A stretch of 23,852 bases of DNA from a virus. Shown one piece after another: positions 15,156-20,356 of this stretch. Location of the stretch: the IMG/VR virus record IMGVR_UViG_3300043313_000589, positions 1-23,852 of that record, one strand, 5' to 3'. Within the stretch, counting starts at the first letter, position 1. Each line of letters begins with the position of its first letter. Below the pieces are notes generated by a model. That model was not told the DNA's origin. It made no database searches and saw only the letters and a program-made list of their open reading frames with translations. The translations under genes were made by a program, and so were the position numbers.

Positions 15156-15505
15156 TGGTCCCAACCCTCCGGATTGCGGAATACGCCGGGTGTCTTGTCA
15201 CGGGGGAGCAAGTTCACGCCGAACCAGTCCATTAAGGATACAGCGATCTTGGATCGGTAACCCCGGTTCCGGAGACCACATGCGTGGACCATGTACCCCC
15301 GGCGTACCCGTTTCCACCCAGCCTCCTTGCAACCCCCCGAGATGCCCGGACAGACCGGTTCATCGCGGTCCGGCATGCGGTACACCCCGACGATGCGTGC
15401 TCCCTGAAACGCGCCCCCGACGTCGGGAAGGCGGTTCATCATGACGCGTGCTGCGTCTATTGTCTCGACGTGTGCGATGACCAGATATCCCATGCCGACA
15501 ATCAT
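15152..15505 (-). CDS. conserved hypothetical protein, lone minus-strand gene
   Basis: This 117-residue protein starts at 15505 with AAAAGG five bases upstream. It has conserved-looking segments: VCPGISGGCKEAGWKR at about residues 51-66, GYMVHACGLRNRGY at about 70-83, then SLMDWFGVNLLPRDKTP and RNPEGW at the end. The pattern of Cys, Trp and Gly and the DWFG and NPEGW motifs recall small actinobacterial and phage proteins of unknown function. It is convergent with the glycosidase gene, the two stops overlapping by four bases, and no terminator lies between them. No signal peptide or membrane segment is seen. Confidence 0.66.
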   Translation of the reverse strand: MIVGMGYLVIAHVETIDAARVMMNRLPDVGGAFQGARIVGVYRMPDRDEPVCPGISGGCKEAGWKRVRRGYMVHACGLRNRGYRSKIAVSLMDWFGVNLLPRDKTPGVFRNPEGWDH

Positions 15506-15514
15506 GACAACCTT

Positions 15515-15544
15515 TTGGCGAAGGTCAAAGCCAAGCGGTAATGT
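15515..15544 (+). promoter_or_regulatory. promoter candidate for the winged-helix/histone-like gene
   Basis: TTGGCG at 15515-15520, an 18-base gap and TAATGT at 15539-15544 form an actinobacterial-type promoter. Transcription would start near 15552, giving a leader of about 60 bases. That leader includes a perfect 6-base-pair hairpin GTCGCC-AGGAAA-GGCGAC at 15556-15573. Unlike the other promoters of this arm it lacks GTCAGGGC at the start. Confidence 0.5.
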
Positions 15545-15555
15545 CGTGAGCGTTG

Positions 15556-15573
15556 GTCGCCAGGAAAGGCGAC
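15556..15573 (+). other. hairpin in the 5' leader of the 15613 gene
   Basis: A perfect inverted repeat GTCGCC/GGCGAC with loop AGGAAA sits in the predicted leader, 40 bases before the start codon. The loop itself resembles a ribosome-binding sequence. It may stabilise the RNA or serve as an operator between the divergent genes at 15505 and 15613. Confidence 0.4.
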
Positions 15574-15612
15574 ACCCCCGGATGCTAAACGAACAGGAAG
15601 CGAGACATTGTC

Positions 15613-16164
15613 ATGCCGAAGACCAAGGCAGCCGTCGAAGAGTTGGATGACGACGACCTCGAACTGGTAGACGACGACGAGGCGGAAGCCGCGCCGGTGA
15701 AGGCCAAGGGCAAAAAGGCCAAGACCACGAAGGCTCCCGAGAAAGCCGCCCCGAAGGCGGAGCGCGAATCCAACATCCTCGGCGCGTCGTGGCTCGCGGA
15801 GCACATTAACGAGGAAACTGGCTCGAACCTGACCGCCGCGAACATCCGTGTCATCCTTCGCCGGATGGCGTCTGACGGTGATATCGAGCGTGAGGTCGGC
15901 ACCGATCGCGCCCGGTACTCGTTCACCGGCGAGAAGGACCCCACGGTTCGCGCCGTGCTCAAGCGAGTCCGGTCCGGCGAGGCCATCAGCAACAAGAAGG
16001 AAGCGATCGAAGCCGCCGCTGCCCCCAGCAAGGCCCGCAAAGCCGCCAAGGAAACCGCCGAGGAGACCGAGGACGTCAAGCCGCCGAAGGCGAAGCGCAA
16101 GGCCAAGGCCGATCCGGAGCCCGAGCCGGAGCGCAAGCCCGCTCGCCGGAAGCGCGCCGAGTAA
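15613..16164 (+). CDS. DNA-binding protein: acidic N-terminus, winged-helix module, lysine-rich histone-like tail
   Basis: This 183-residue protein has three parts. Residues 8-25 are strongly acidic (LDDDDLELVDDDEAEA), then a lysine/alanine stretch to about 50. Residues about 52-115 form a helix-turn-helix-like domain (SWLAEHINEETGSNLTAANIRVILRRM, then DRARYSFTGEKDPTVRAVLKR). Residues about 125-183 are Lys/Ala/Pro-rich like an H1-type tail (KARKAAKETAEE, PKAKRKAKAD, ending RKPARRKRAE). A chromosome-organising or regulatory DNA-binding role is inferred. The central module resembles parts of the proteins at 17231 and 19023. It is monocistronic, between the promoter at 15515 and the terminator at 16180. 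Confidence 0.74.
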   Translation: MPKTKAAVEELDDDDLELVDDDEAEAAPVKAKGKKAKTTKAPEKAAPKAERESNILGASWLAEHINEETGSNLTAANIRVILRRMASDGDIEREVGTDRARYSFTGEKDPTVRAVLKRVRSGEAISNKKEAIEAAAAPSKARKAAKETAEETEDVKPPKAKRKAKADPEPEPERKPARRKRAE

Positions 16165-16179
16165 CCAACCCACAGACGG

Positions 16180-16233
16180 ACCCCGGTCCCACCACATTCC
16201 CTCGTCGGAGGTGTGGACCGGGGTTCTCCTCTT
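16180..16233 (+). terminator. rho-independent terminator
   Basis: Ten perfect base pairs (ACCCCGGTCC at 16180-16189 with GGACCGGGGT at 16215-16224) extend with CAC/GTG pairing and are followed by TTCTCCTCTTTGT. The right arm GTGTGGACCGGGGT is repeated at the terminator at 20818-20831. Confidence 0.8.
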
Positions 16234-16302
16234 TGTCCGCTTTGGCACAGACAGAGCGAAATTTTAGCATATCCCGGTACGACATCTATTTTGACACAGG
16301 GG

Positions 16303-16347
16303 TTGACATCGGTCCACACCCCCGCGTACCGTCCGTGTTGTCAGGGC
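16303..16347 (+). promoter_or_regulatory. promoter with GTCAGGGC start element (copy A)
   Basis: TTGACA at 16303-16308, 18 bases, TACCGT at 16327-16332, 7 bases, then GTCAGGGC at 16340-16347. The element begins where transcription should start, 32 bases before ATG 16372. A second TTGACA at 16291 has no matching -10. Confidence 0.78.
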
Positions 16348-16371
16348 AACGACAACCCGAAGGAGCACCCG

Positions 16372-17160
16372 ATGCGTCAGACGTTCCCCCTTCACGGCGA
16401 CACCCCCCACAACGGGACGACCACGATCTACACCCAGCACGAACTCACGGCCGGTGAAATCGCCCGGGACCGTGGGCGCACAGCCGCAATCGATCGCAAT
16501 CGGGTCAAGCGCAGGAAGCACGACGTGAACGCCGTGACCATCGTGCACGTCAACGACGCGGCCAGCGACCCCCAAAAGGAATTGATCGTTTCTCTGCTCA
16601 AAGACTTGTCCGTGTTGGACGAAACCACCTGGATGGCCGCTGCCACATGGTGGCTCGGTGGCGGAGGCGCAACCGGCGCGGTTGATACCGCTAACAAAGC
16701 GTTGGCCTCGCAAACCATCGCCCGACTGAAGATCCGGATCACTGAAGCCAAAGCAAAGCCCGGGGTCACCCGTCCATTGCCGACGTATGCGTCTGCGGTT
16801 GGGGCAACGCTGGCGTCGATGACAACCACTCCGGCATACACCCCCCGGGACAAATTCGCTGACGTGCCCAACGGGTACTACGCGGTGACCACCAACGATG
16901 ACGTGCTGGCGTTCTACCGGGTGTCCACCTGGGAGAAATCCAATAACCGAAAGGTTCAGGTCCAGGCGTCGGACGCACTTCACCTGGTCCGTGGCCGGGT
17001 AGCAACCGACGCCATCCTCTCAAAAATCCGCATCGCTACCGCTCCGATCGCGGGTAAACTGTACGCCGATCACCTCGGCAATTGCTGGATGTGTGGACGT
17101 ACGTTGACCGACGCCGACTCACGCGCCCGGGGCATCGGCCCGGTATGCGCCAGTAAATGA
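16372..17160 (+). CDS. DUF6011-like C-terminal zinc-motif protein
   Basis: The start ATG 16372 has AAGGAG upstream and lies just after promoter copy A; the longer frame from 16213 would run back through the promoter. The 262-residue protein has a basic N-terminal part (RDRGRTAAIDRNRVKRRKHD), then a helical region (QKELIVSLLKDLSVLDETTW) at about 68-87. The C-terminus carries C238-x2-C241 and C259 in NCWMCGRTLTDADSRARGIG, the pattern of the DUF6011 zinc-binding family common in actinobacteria and their phages. A linker and a beta segment YYAVTTNDDVLAFYRV lie between. The molecular role of the family is unknown; nucleic-acid binding is a guess. Confidence 0.75.
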   Translation: MRQTFPLHGDTPHNGTTTIYTQHELTAGEIARDRGRTAAIDRNRVKRRKHDVNAVTIVHVNDAASDPQKELIVSLLKDLSVLDETTWMAAATWWLGGGGATGAVDTANKALASQTIARLKIRITEAKAKPGVTRPLPTYASAVGATLASMTTTPAYTPRDKFADVPNGYYAVTTNDDVLAFYRVSTWEKSNNRKVQVQASDALHLVRGRVATDAILSKIRIATAPIAGKLYADHLGNCWMCGRTLTDADSRARGIGPVCASK

Positions 17161-17167
17161 TTTACTC

Positions 17168-17193
17168 GGGGGGTGCCTACGGGCACCTCCCCC
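17168..17193 (+). terminator. strong hairpin after the DUF6011-like gene, no T-tract
   Basis: GGGGGGTGCC pairs with GGCACCTCCCCC around the loop TACG, an extra-stable UNCG-type tetraloop, with two bulged bases. It begins 8 bases after the stop. AATCAGGGC follows instead of a T-tract, so it may end, protect or process the RNA rather than terminate fully. Confidence 0.5.
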
Positions 17194-17194
17194 A

Positions 17195-17202
17195 ATCAGG
17201 GC
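17195..17202 (+). promoter_or_regulatory. leader element ATCAGGGC (variant copy) before the 17231 gene
   Basis: The sequence ATCAGGGCAACC, one base off the GTCAGGGCAAC found at promoter starts, lies 36 bases before ATG 17231 and directly after the hairpin. No TAnnnT is found 6-7 bases upstream, so either this gene is read from promoter A or the element acts in the RNA. Confidence 0.45.
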
Positions 17203-17230
17203 AACCATCTCATCTGAAAGGTCACATCTC

Positions 17231-17650
17231 ATGGGCACGATTGATACCAAAACCGTAGCGGCCGCATTGGGTACCGAACCTAAAGTTCTTCGTCGCTTCC
17301 TCCGTGATCCGAAATCGACCTACGCGGCGGTTGGCTCGGGGTCGCGTTACAACTTCACCGAAAACGATCTCCCCGAACTGACTCGTCGCTTCCAGGAATG
17401 GTCGGGTAATAAGGCATCACGTCCGGCCGTTATCCGGGTTCCGCAGGATGAGGACACCAAACGTGAGAAGGACATGGCCGTTTGGGAGGAGGAGGGTCCG
17501 GTGTTCATGGCGGACCTCCGTGATCCTCGGGTTCGTCGCCGGGTGAAGGAAATTGCCCAGGCACAAATGGATCGTCTCGACGAACGGCTGATGGCCGTGG
17601 GTCTGCACATCTCTCAACTGCGGTACCGTGATCAGGAGTTGGCCGCATGA
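17231..17650 (+). CDS. winged-helix-like DNA-binding protein
   Basis: This 139-residue protein has a GAAAGG site upstream. Its first 60 residues form a compact helical module (IDTKTVAAALGTEPKVLRRFLRD, then VGSGSRYNFTENDLPELTRRF) with the VG-x-G-x-RY signature shared with the 19023 protein. The rest is a long charged helical region (EKDMAVWEEEGPVF, then RRVKEIAQAQMDRLDERLMAVG), likely for oligomerisation. It is a probable phage regulator or DNA-organising protein. The stop overlaps the small membrane gene by four bases, so the two are co-translated. Confidence 0.74.
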   Translation: MGTIDTKTVAAALGTEPKVLRRFLRDPKSTYAAVGSGSRYNFTENDLPELTRRFQEWSGNKASRPAVIRVPQDEDTKREKDMAVWEEEGPVFMADLRDPRVRRRVKEIAQAQMDRLDERLMAVGLHISQLRYRDQELAA

Positions 17651-17787
17651 TCGAGCTAATCTTTGATCTCGTCTATGGACTGAAGGGCGATTTCTGTCTC
17701 GTGGTATTCCTGATCGGTGCGCTTCTCCTGGGTATCGGGTTGGCCGGATCGAGCCCCCCTGTTGACGCCGACCAGGACAACGCGTAG
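17647..17787 (+). CDS. 46-residue membrane peptide
   Basis: This small gene begins with ATGA overlap to the preceding stop. It encodes a short amphipathic start (MIELIFDLVYGLKGDF), one membrane segment (CLVVFLIGALLLGIGLAG, about residues 17-34) and a polar, acidic tail SSPPVDADQDNA. Coding is supported by tight coupling and by its clean membrane-peptide layout. The TAG stop forms the first three bases of the -10 box of the next promoter. Function is unknown; small phage membrane peptides often act on host envelope or superinfection, which is only a guess here. Confidence 0.6.
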   Translation: MIELIFDLVYGLKGDFCLVVFLIGALLLGIGLAGSSPPVDADQDNA

Positions 17788-17805
17788 CGTCAACGACGTC
17801 AGGGC
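17762..17805 (+). promoter_or_regulatory. promoter with GTCAGGGC start element (copy C)
   Basis: TTGACG at 17762-17767, 17 bases, TAGCGT at 17785-17790, 7 bases, then GTCAGGGC at 17798-17805, 32 bases before ATG 17830. The promoter is buried in the end of the small membrane gene; its -10 uses that gene's stop codon. Confidence 0.75.
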
Positions 17806-17829
17806 AAACGACGAACCCCGGAGGGGACA

Positions 17830-18882
17830 ATGACCACAGACCACATGGCCAAGATCATGGGGTTGATCCAAAAACTGATCAATCTTGCCGAGCACCCTAA
17901 TACTGGTCCCGACGAAGCAGCCGCGTTCCGCGAGCGGGTCGAGCGTTTGATGCGGGAGTACCGCATCGAGGAAGAGCAATTGATCGCCACTGACCCGACG
18001 TCAATCGTGCCGGTGATGCACACTATCCTGGTCTCTTCATACGAAAGCGAATTCGCCGGGGAATATGAGGCCATACTGGCGTACATCGTCAACCACACGG
18101 GCGTGCTGGTTCAATACCGGCGTCCTCCGACTGGATCGCCTCCGGGATCGTACGTCGACATGTTCGGCTACGACGGTGACCTCCGCATGACCGAATGGCT
18201 GTGGTCATCGGCGCGCCTCGTATTCGGATCACACCTTGAGCCGTCCGTGGACCCCGCGCTGGGTGACCAGGTCAACGCGTACAACCTCCGCCAGTCGGGG
18301 ATGCTCCGAAAGGACATCGCACGCAAACTTTGGGGAGCCAACACCCCCGCCAACCGGTCGCGCGCCCAGCGGTTGTACGTGGCGGAGTGCAAGGTGCGGG
18401 GCGAACAACCGGCCCTCAGCGGGCTTGGGATGGACGCCACGATGTACCGTGACGCGTATGCAGCCGGGTTCCTCGATCGCCTGTACGGCCGTCTCAGGGC
18501 CGCGCGCAACGCCGCTGACGTAGCCGGTGGCGCGTTGGTGTTCCCCGGTCGAGAGGAGCGGGTCAAGGAATTTCTGTACGCCGCATACCCCCACCGTCGC
18601 CCGAAGCCCAAGCCGGAAGGTGTGGTCGCCCCGGTCATTGTGCCGGACACCACTCCAGCGAAGGTGGACAAGCGCCGGAAGGATTGGACCCAGGCCGATC
18701 AGCGCGCGTGGGATCGGCGTAACGGCGCATCGGCACAACGAGGTCACGCTGCCGGACATGATGCCGCTGGCAAGGTGGACGTTGCCCCCACGCACGAGCG
18801 CGCACAGCGGGTTGATGCGCCGGAACCTCGCGGTACTCGGGTACCCAATTCGCGAATCATCCGATTGGAAGTTCAGAACTAA
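17830..18882 (+). CDS. DUF2786-like protein
   Basis: This 350-residue protein has an excellent GGAGGGG site. The N-terminus, AKIMGLIQKLINLAEHPNTG, then DEAAAFRERVERLMREYRI, matches the DUF2786 pattern (K-I-x-x-L-x-x-L-A ... E-A-x-x-F ... L-M). The middle (about residues 65-235) is a mixed domain with AYIVNHTGVLVQYRR, VDMFGYDGDLRMTEWL and YRDAYAAGFLDRLYGRL, similar in layout to actinobacterial relatives. The C-terminal 90 residues are polar and probably disordered (PKPKPEGVV, KRRKDWTQADQRAWDRR). Function of the family is unknown. It has its own promoter (copy C) and terminator. Confidence 0.78.
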   Translation: MTTDHMAKIMGLIQKLINLAEHPNTGPDEAAAFRERVERLMREYRIEEEQLIATDPTSIVPVMHTILVSSYESEFAGEYEAILAYIVNHTGVLVQYRRPPTGSPPGSYVDMFGYDGDLRMTEWLWSSARLVFGSHLEPSVDPALGDQVNAYNLRQSGMLRKDIARKLWGANTPANRSRAQRLYVAECKVRGEQPALSGLGMDATMYRDAYAAGFLDRLYGRLRAARNAADVAGGALVFPGREERVKEFLYAAYPHRRPKPKPEGVVAPVIVPDTTPAKVDKRRKDWTQADQRAWDRRNGASAQRGHAAGHDAAGKVDVAPTHERAQRVDAPEPRGTRVPNSRIIRLEVQN

Positions 18883-18905
18883 AACTGCGCTGACCTGGGA
18901 GATGT

Positions 18906-18948
18906 GGGCCGGATCGAGGTTTTCTAAAAAATCTTGGTCCGGCCCTTT
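18906..18948 (+). terminator. terminator running into the next promoter
   Basis: A perfect 8-base-pair stem GGGCCGGA/TCCGGCCC (18906-18913 and 18938-18945) is followed by TTT, which is the start of the next -35 box TTGACA at 18947. The 24-base loop contains a TTTTCTAAAAAA run that could form extra pairing. Confidence 0.72.
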
Positions 18949-18990
18949 GACATGTCCAGGCGAATGCTCTAACGTTAGTGGTGTCAGGGC
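18947..18990 (+). promoter_or_regulatory. promoter with GTCAGGGC start element (copy D)
   Basis: TTGACA at 18947-18952, 17 bases, TAACGT at 18970-18975, 7 bases, then GTCAGGGC at 18983-18990, 40 bases before ATG 19023. It is the best consensus copy; the -35 shares bases with the T-tract of the terminator before it. Confidence 0.82.
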
Positions 18991-19022
18991 AACGAAACGA
19001 AAAACCACCCAAGGAGATCGCA

Positions 19023-19511
19023 ATGAACATCATCACCGCCACCACCCCCGCCGCTTCCGCTGAATACAAGGGAATGGCCGCGACGCTCACCCTCACCGAT
19101 GGCACCACGCTCGCCGGGACGTTCCTCTCGGTCAACTCGAAGGGTTGGAACATCGTGGTTGAGGGGGTCACCGTCTCCCGTGGATTCTCCCGGGTTACCG
19201 CCGTGAACGTGGACGCCGATTCGGTTCCGGACATGGACGAGGACACCGAGGCGGACTACATGGCCGACATGACCGACGCTGGCGAAATCGACTTCTCGGA
19301 CGACGACAACGCCGAAATGAACGCCCTCGTTGCTGAACTCGATGGGGCCACCACGGCGGAGGTCGCGGATGTGTTCGGGACGTCGGCCAAGGAATTGCGC
19401 GTGACGCTCCGGGCATTGGGCATGGGCGTTGGCAAGGGTCACCGCTACCACCTGACCGCCGATCAAATCGCCACCGTGCGGACCGCACTCGAAGGCGCAC
19501 CGATCGCGTAA
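19023..19511 (+). CDS. two-domain protein with C-terminal winged-helix-like module
   Basis: The start ATG 19023 follows AAGGAG; an in-frame GTG at 18978 lies at the transcription start and is rejected. The 162-residue protein begins with a small beta domain (ATLTLTDGTTLAGTFLSV, then NIVVEGVTVSRGFSRVTAVNV), Sm-like or SH3-like in pattern. A very acidic linker follows (MDEDTEADYMADMTDAGEID, DDDNAEMN). The last 55 residues, TTAEVADVFGTSAKELRVTL and VGKGHRYHLTADQIATV, resemble the module at the start of the 17231 protein. A nucleic-acid-binding regulator is inferred. It is monocistronic under promoter copy D. Confidence 0.75.
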   Translation: MNIITATTPAASAEYKGMAATLTLTDGTTLAGTFLSVNSKGWNIVVEGVTVSRGFSRVTAVNVDADSVPDMDEDTEADYMADMTDAGEIDFSDDDNAEMNALVAELDGATTAEVADVFGTSAKELRVTLRALGMGVGKGHRYHLTADQIATVRTALEGAPIA

Positions 19512-19522
19512 CAACTGCAAAA

Positions 19523-19556
19523 GCCCGGGTGGACCGCTCAACGATGTCCCCCGGGC
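19523..19556. terminator. hairpin after the 19023 gene, better terminator on the minus strand
   Basis: An 11-base-pair stem (GCCCGGG-T-GGAC with GTCCCCCGGGC, one bulged T) starts 12 bases after the stop. On the + strand no T-tract follows. On the minus strand the stem is followed by TTTT, a normal rho-independent layout. It could stop minus-strand readthrough as well as mark the end of the + transcript. Confidence 0.5.
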
Positions 19557-19561
19557 CTGAT

Positions 19562-19648
19562 GGGCCTGATTCAGGTGAAACGGCCGCTTCCCGGTGAAAC
19601 CCCGGGTGATATGCGGAATCGGCTGGGGTTCGAATCCCCACGGGCTCA
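19562..19648 (+). ncRNA. tRNA-like RNA with canonical T-arm, non-canonical body
   Basis: Positions 19624-19640 form an exact T-arm: TGGGG, loop TTCGAAT, CCCCA. A 7-base-pair acceptor-like stem joins GGGCCTG (19562-19568) with CGGGCTC (19641-19647), two pairs being G-U, with A as discriminator. The 87-base span matches a class II (Leu/Ser-size) tRNA. However, no D-stem is found, and the hairpin in the anticodon place (CCCGG, loop TGAAACC, CCGGG) lacks U33. A longer stem GGCCG/CGGCT can enclose it, recalling the stemless D-loop layout of the tRNA-like domain of tmRNA. CCA is not encoded. It could also be a decayed tRNA or an attP copy of a host tRNA 3' end. Confidence 0.4.
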
Positions 19649-19697
19649 CGTACCGGGCGGGTCGTTGTCATTTGGACGCGGCCCGTTCGTGTAGAGA

Positions 19698-19726
19698 TTG
19701 ACCGTTCGGATGAGGCGAAATACTGG
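19698..19726 (+). promoter_or_regulatory. possible promoter for an intergenic RNA
   Basis: TTGACC at 19698-19703, 17 bases, TACTGG at 19721-19726. The -10 ends in G instead of T, so strength is doubtful. No GTCAGGGC follows and no reading frame begins downstream before the next terminator. Confidence 0.35.
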
Positions 19727-19732
19727 ACGGTA

Positions 19733-19902
19733 CACCCCGAAGCGCGCGGGTCACCACAACACCCGCCCACTGTCTTGGTCCTCTCACAAAACATGTGACC
19801 ACCCGGCAACCCCCGCCGCTCGCGCGGCGTGCCGGAAGGCACGGGCCACCGAGAAATAACCGAACGGATGAGGTCCCCGGTCGCAGGTTGGCCGGGGATT
19901 TC
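19733..19902 (+). ncRNA. candidate structured noncoding RNA
   Basis: About 170 bases without a plausible gene contain successive hairpins: GCGGGT/ACCCGC (19746-19766), GCCGC-TCGC-GCGGC (19815-19828) and CGTGCC-GGAA-GGCACG with a GNRA loop (19828-19843). The terminator at 19874 ends the unit. A promoter-like sequence precedes it at 19698. An imperfect repeat, ACCG-TT-CGGATGAGG at 19701-19715 and ACCG-AA-CGGATGAGG at 19859-19873, brackets the unit. No known RNA family is recognised. Confidence 0.35.
19874..19902 (+). terminator. terminator before promoter copy E
   Basis: TCCCCGG at 19874-19880 pairs perfectly with CCGGGGA at 19892-19898, then TTTCT. It ends whatever transcript covers the 19512-19900 gap and lies immediately before the next -10 region. 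Confidence 0.68.
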
Positions 19903-19925
19903 TGTTAGAGTTTGGGGGTCAGGGC
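19903..19925 (+). promoter_or_regulatory. extended -10 promoter with GTCAGGGC start element (copy E)
   Basis: TGT-TAGAGT (19903-19911) is an extended -10; six bases later GTCAGGGC lies at 19918-19925, 34 bases before ATG 19952. No good -35 is present at the usual distance, where the terminator stem lies. Confidence 0.6.
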
Positions 19926-19951
19926 ATGACAAACACGAAAGGACCACGACA

Positions 19952-20263
19952 ATGGCTCGCATGGATCACACGAACTGCACACACCCCCGGACCCCCGCTG
20001 GCCGCGCCACCTGTCGCAAGAACGCCACGGTGACCCCGTCGCTCGCTCCGGACCGCTCGCTGTTCGCCATCCCGACGTCGAAGTTGACGGCCGATGAAAT
20101 CACCGCCGCAAACGAGGCGATGTCGGAACTGATCGGCACCGACCCGATTGACCACCGGGTGGACGACGCGGACAACCAGGCATTGGTTCAGCAGGTCATC
20201 GGTCGCATGACCCGCGCGCAACTCGCTTCGCCCACGATCCAATCAATGCTCCCCAAGAAGTAA
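19952..20263 (+). CDS. hypothetical protein with N-terminal His/Cys cluster
   Basis: The start ATG 19952 has AAAGGA upstream and follows promoter copy E; the longer frame from 19829 crosses the terminator and promoter. The 103-residue protein has H6, C9, H11 and C21 (HTNCTHPRTPAGRATC), a possible metal site. A helical remainder follows (LTADEITAANEAMSELIG, then DADNQALVQQVIGRMTRAQL) and it ends MLPKK. It is monocistronic with its own terminator at 20278. The family is not recognised. Confidence 0.7.
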   Translation: MARMDHTNCTHPRTPAGRATCRKNATVTPSLAPDRSLFAIPTSKLTADEITAANEAMSELIGTDPIDHRVDDADNQALVQQVIGRMTRAQLASPTIQSMLPKK

Positions 20264-20277
20264 ATCGCCTGAACGAT

Positions 20278-20311
20278 ACCCCCGGCCTTGGTTGATTTGG
20301 GTCGGGGGTTT
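20278..20311 (+). terminator. terminator containing the next -35 box in its loop
   Basis: ACCCCCG at 20278-20284 pairs with CGGGGGT at 20303-20309, followed by TTT. The 18-base loop holds TTGATT, the -35 of the promoter for the 20357 gene, so terminator and promoter occupy the same DNA. Confidence 0.72.
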
Positions 20312-20339
20312 CGCGTAGGATATTGATATTGGTCAGGGC
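20292..20339 (+). promoter_or_regulatory. promoter with GTCAGGGC start element (copy F)
   Basis: TTGATT at 20292-20297, 18 bases, TAGGAT at 20316-20321, 10 bases, then GTCAGGGC at 20332-20339, 25 bases before ATG 20357. The gap to the element is three bases longer than in copies A, C and D. Confidence 0.68.
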
Positions 20340-20356
20340 CAACGAAGGGAAATTAC

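Noticed and set aside
16291-16296. First TTGACA before the DUF6011-like gene as a separate promoter
   Set aside because: No TAnnnT lies 16-19 bases downstream; the second TTGACA at 16303 has one at 18 bases.
19562-19648. Plain annotation as a functional tRNA-Leu or tRNA-Ser
   Set aside because: The span and T-arm fit, but there is no D-stem and the anticodon loop lacks U33, so it is reported only as tRNA-like.
19023-19962. Minus-strand frames of 221 and 255 residues over the 19023 gene and the following gap
   Set aside because: They run opposite a coding gene, through terminators, the tRNA-like fold and a promoter, and show no family-like sequence.
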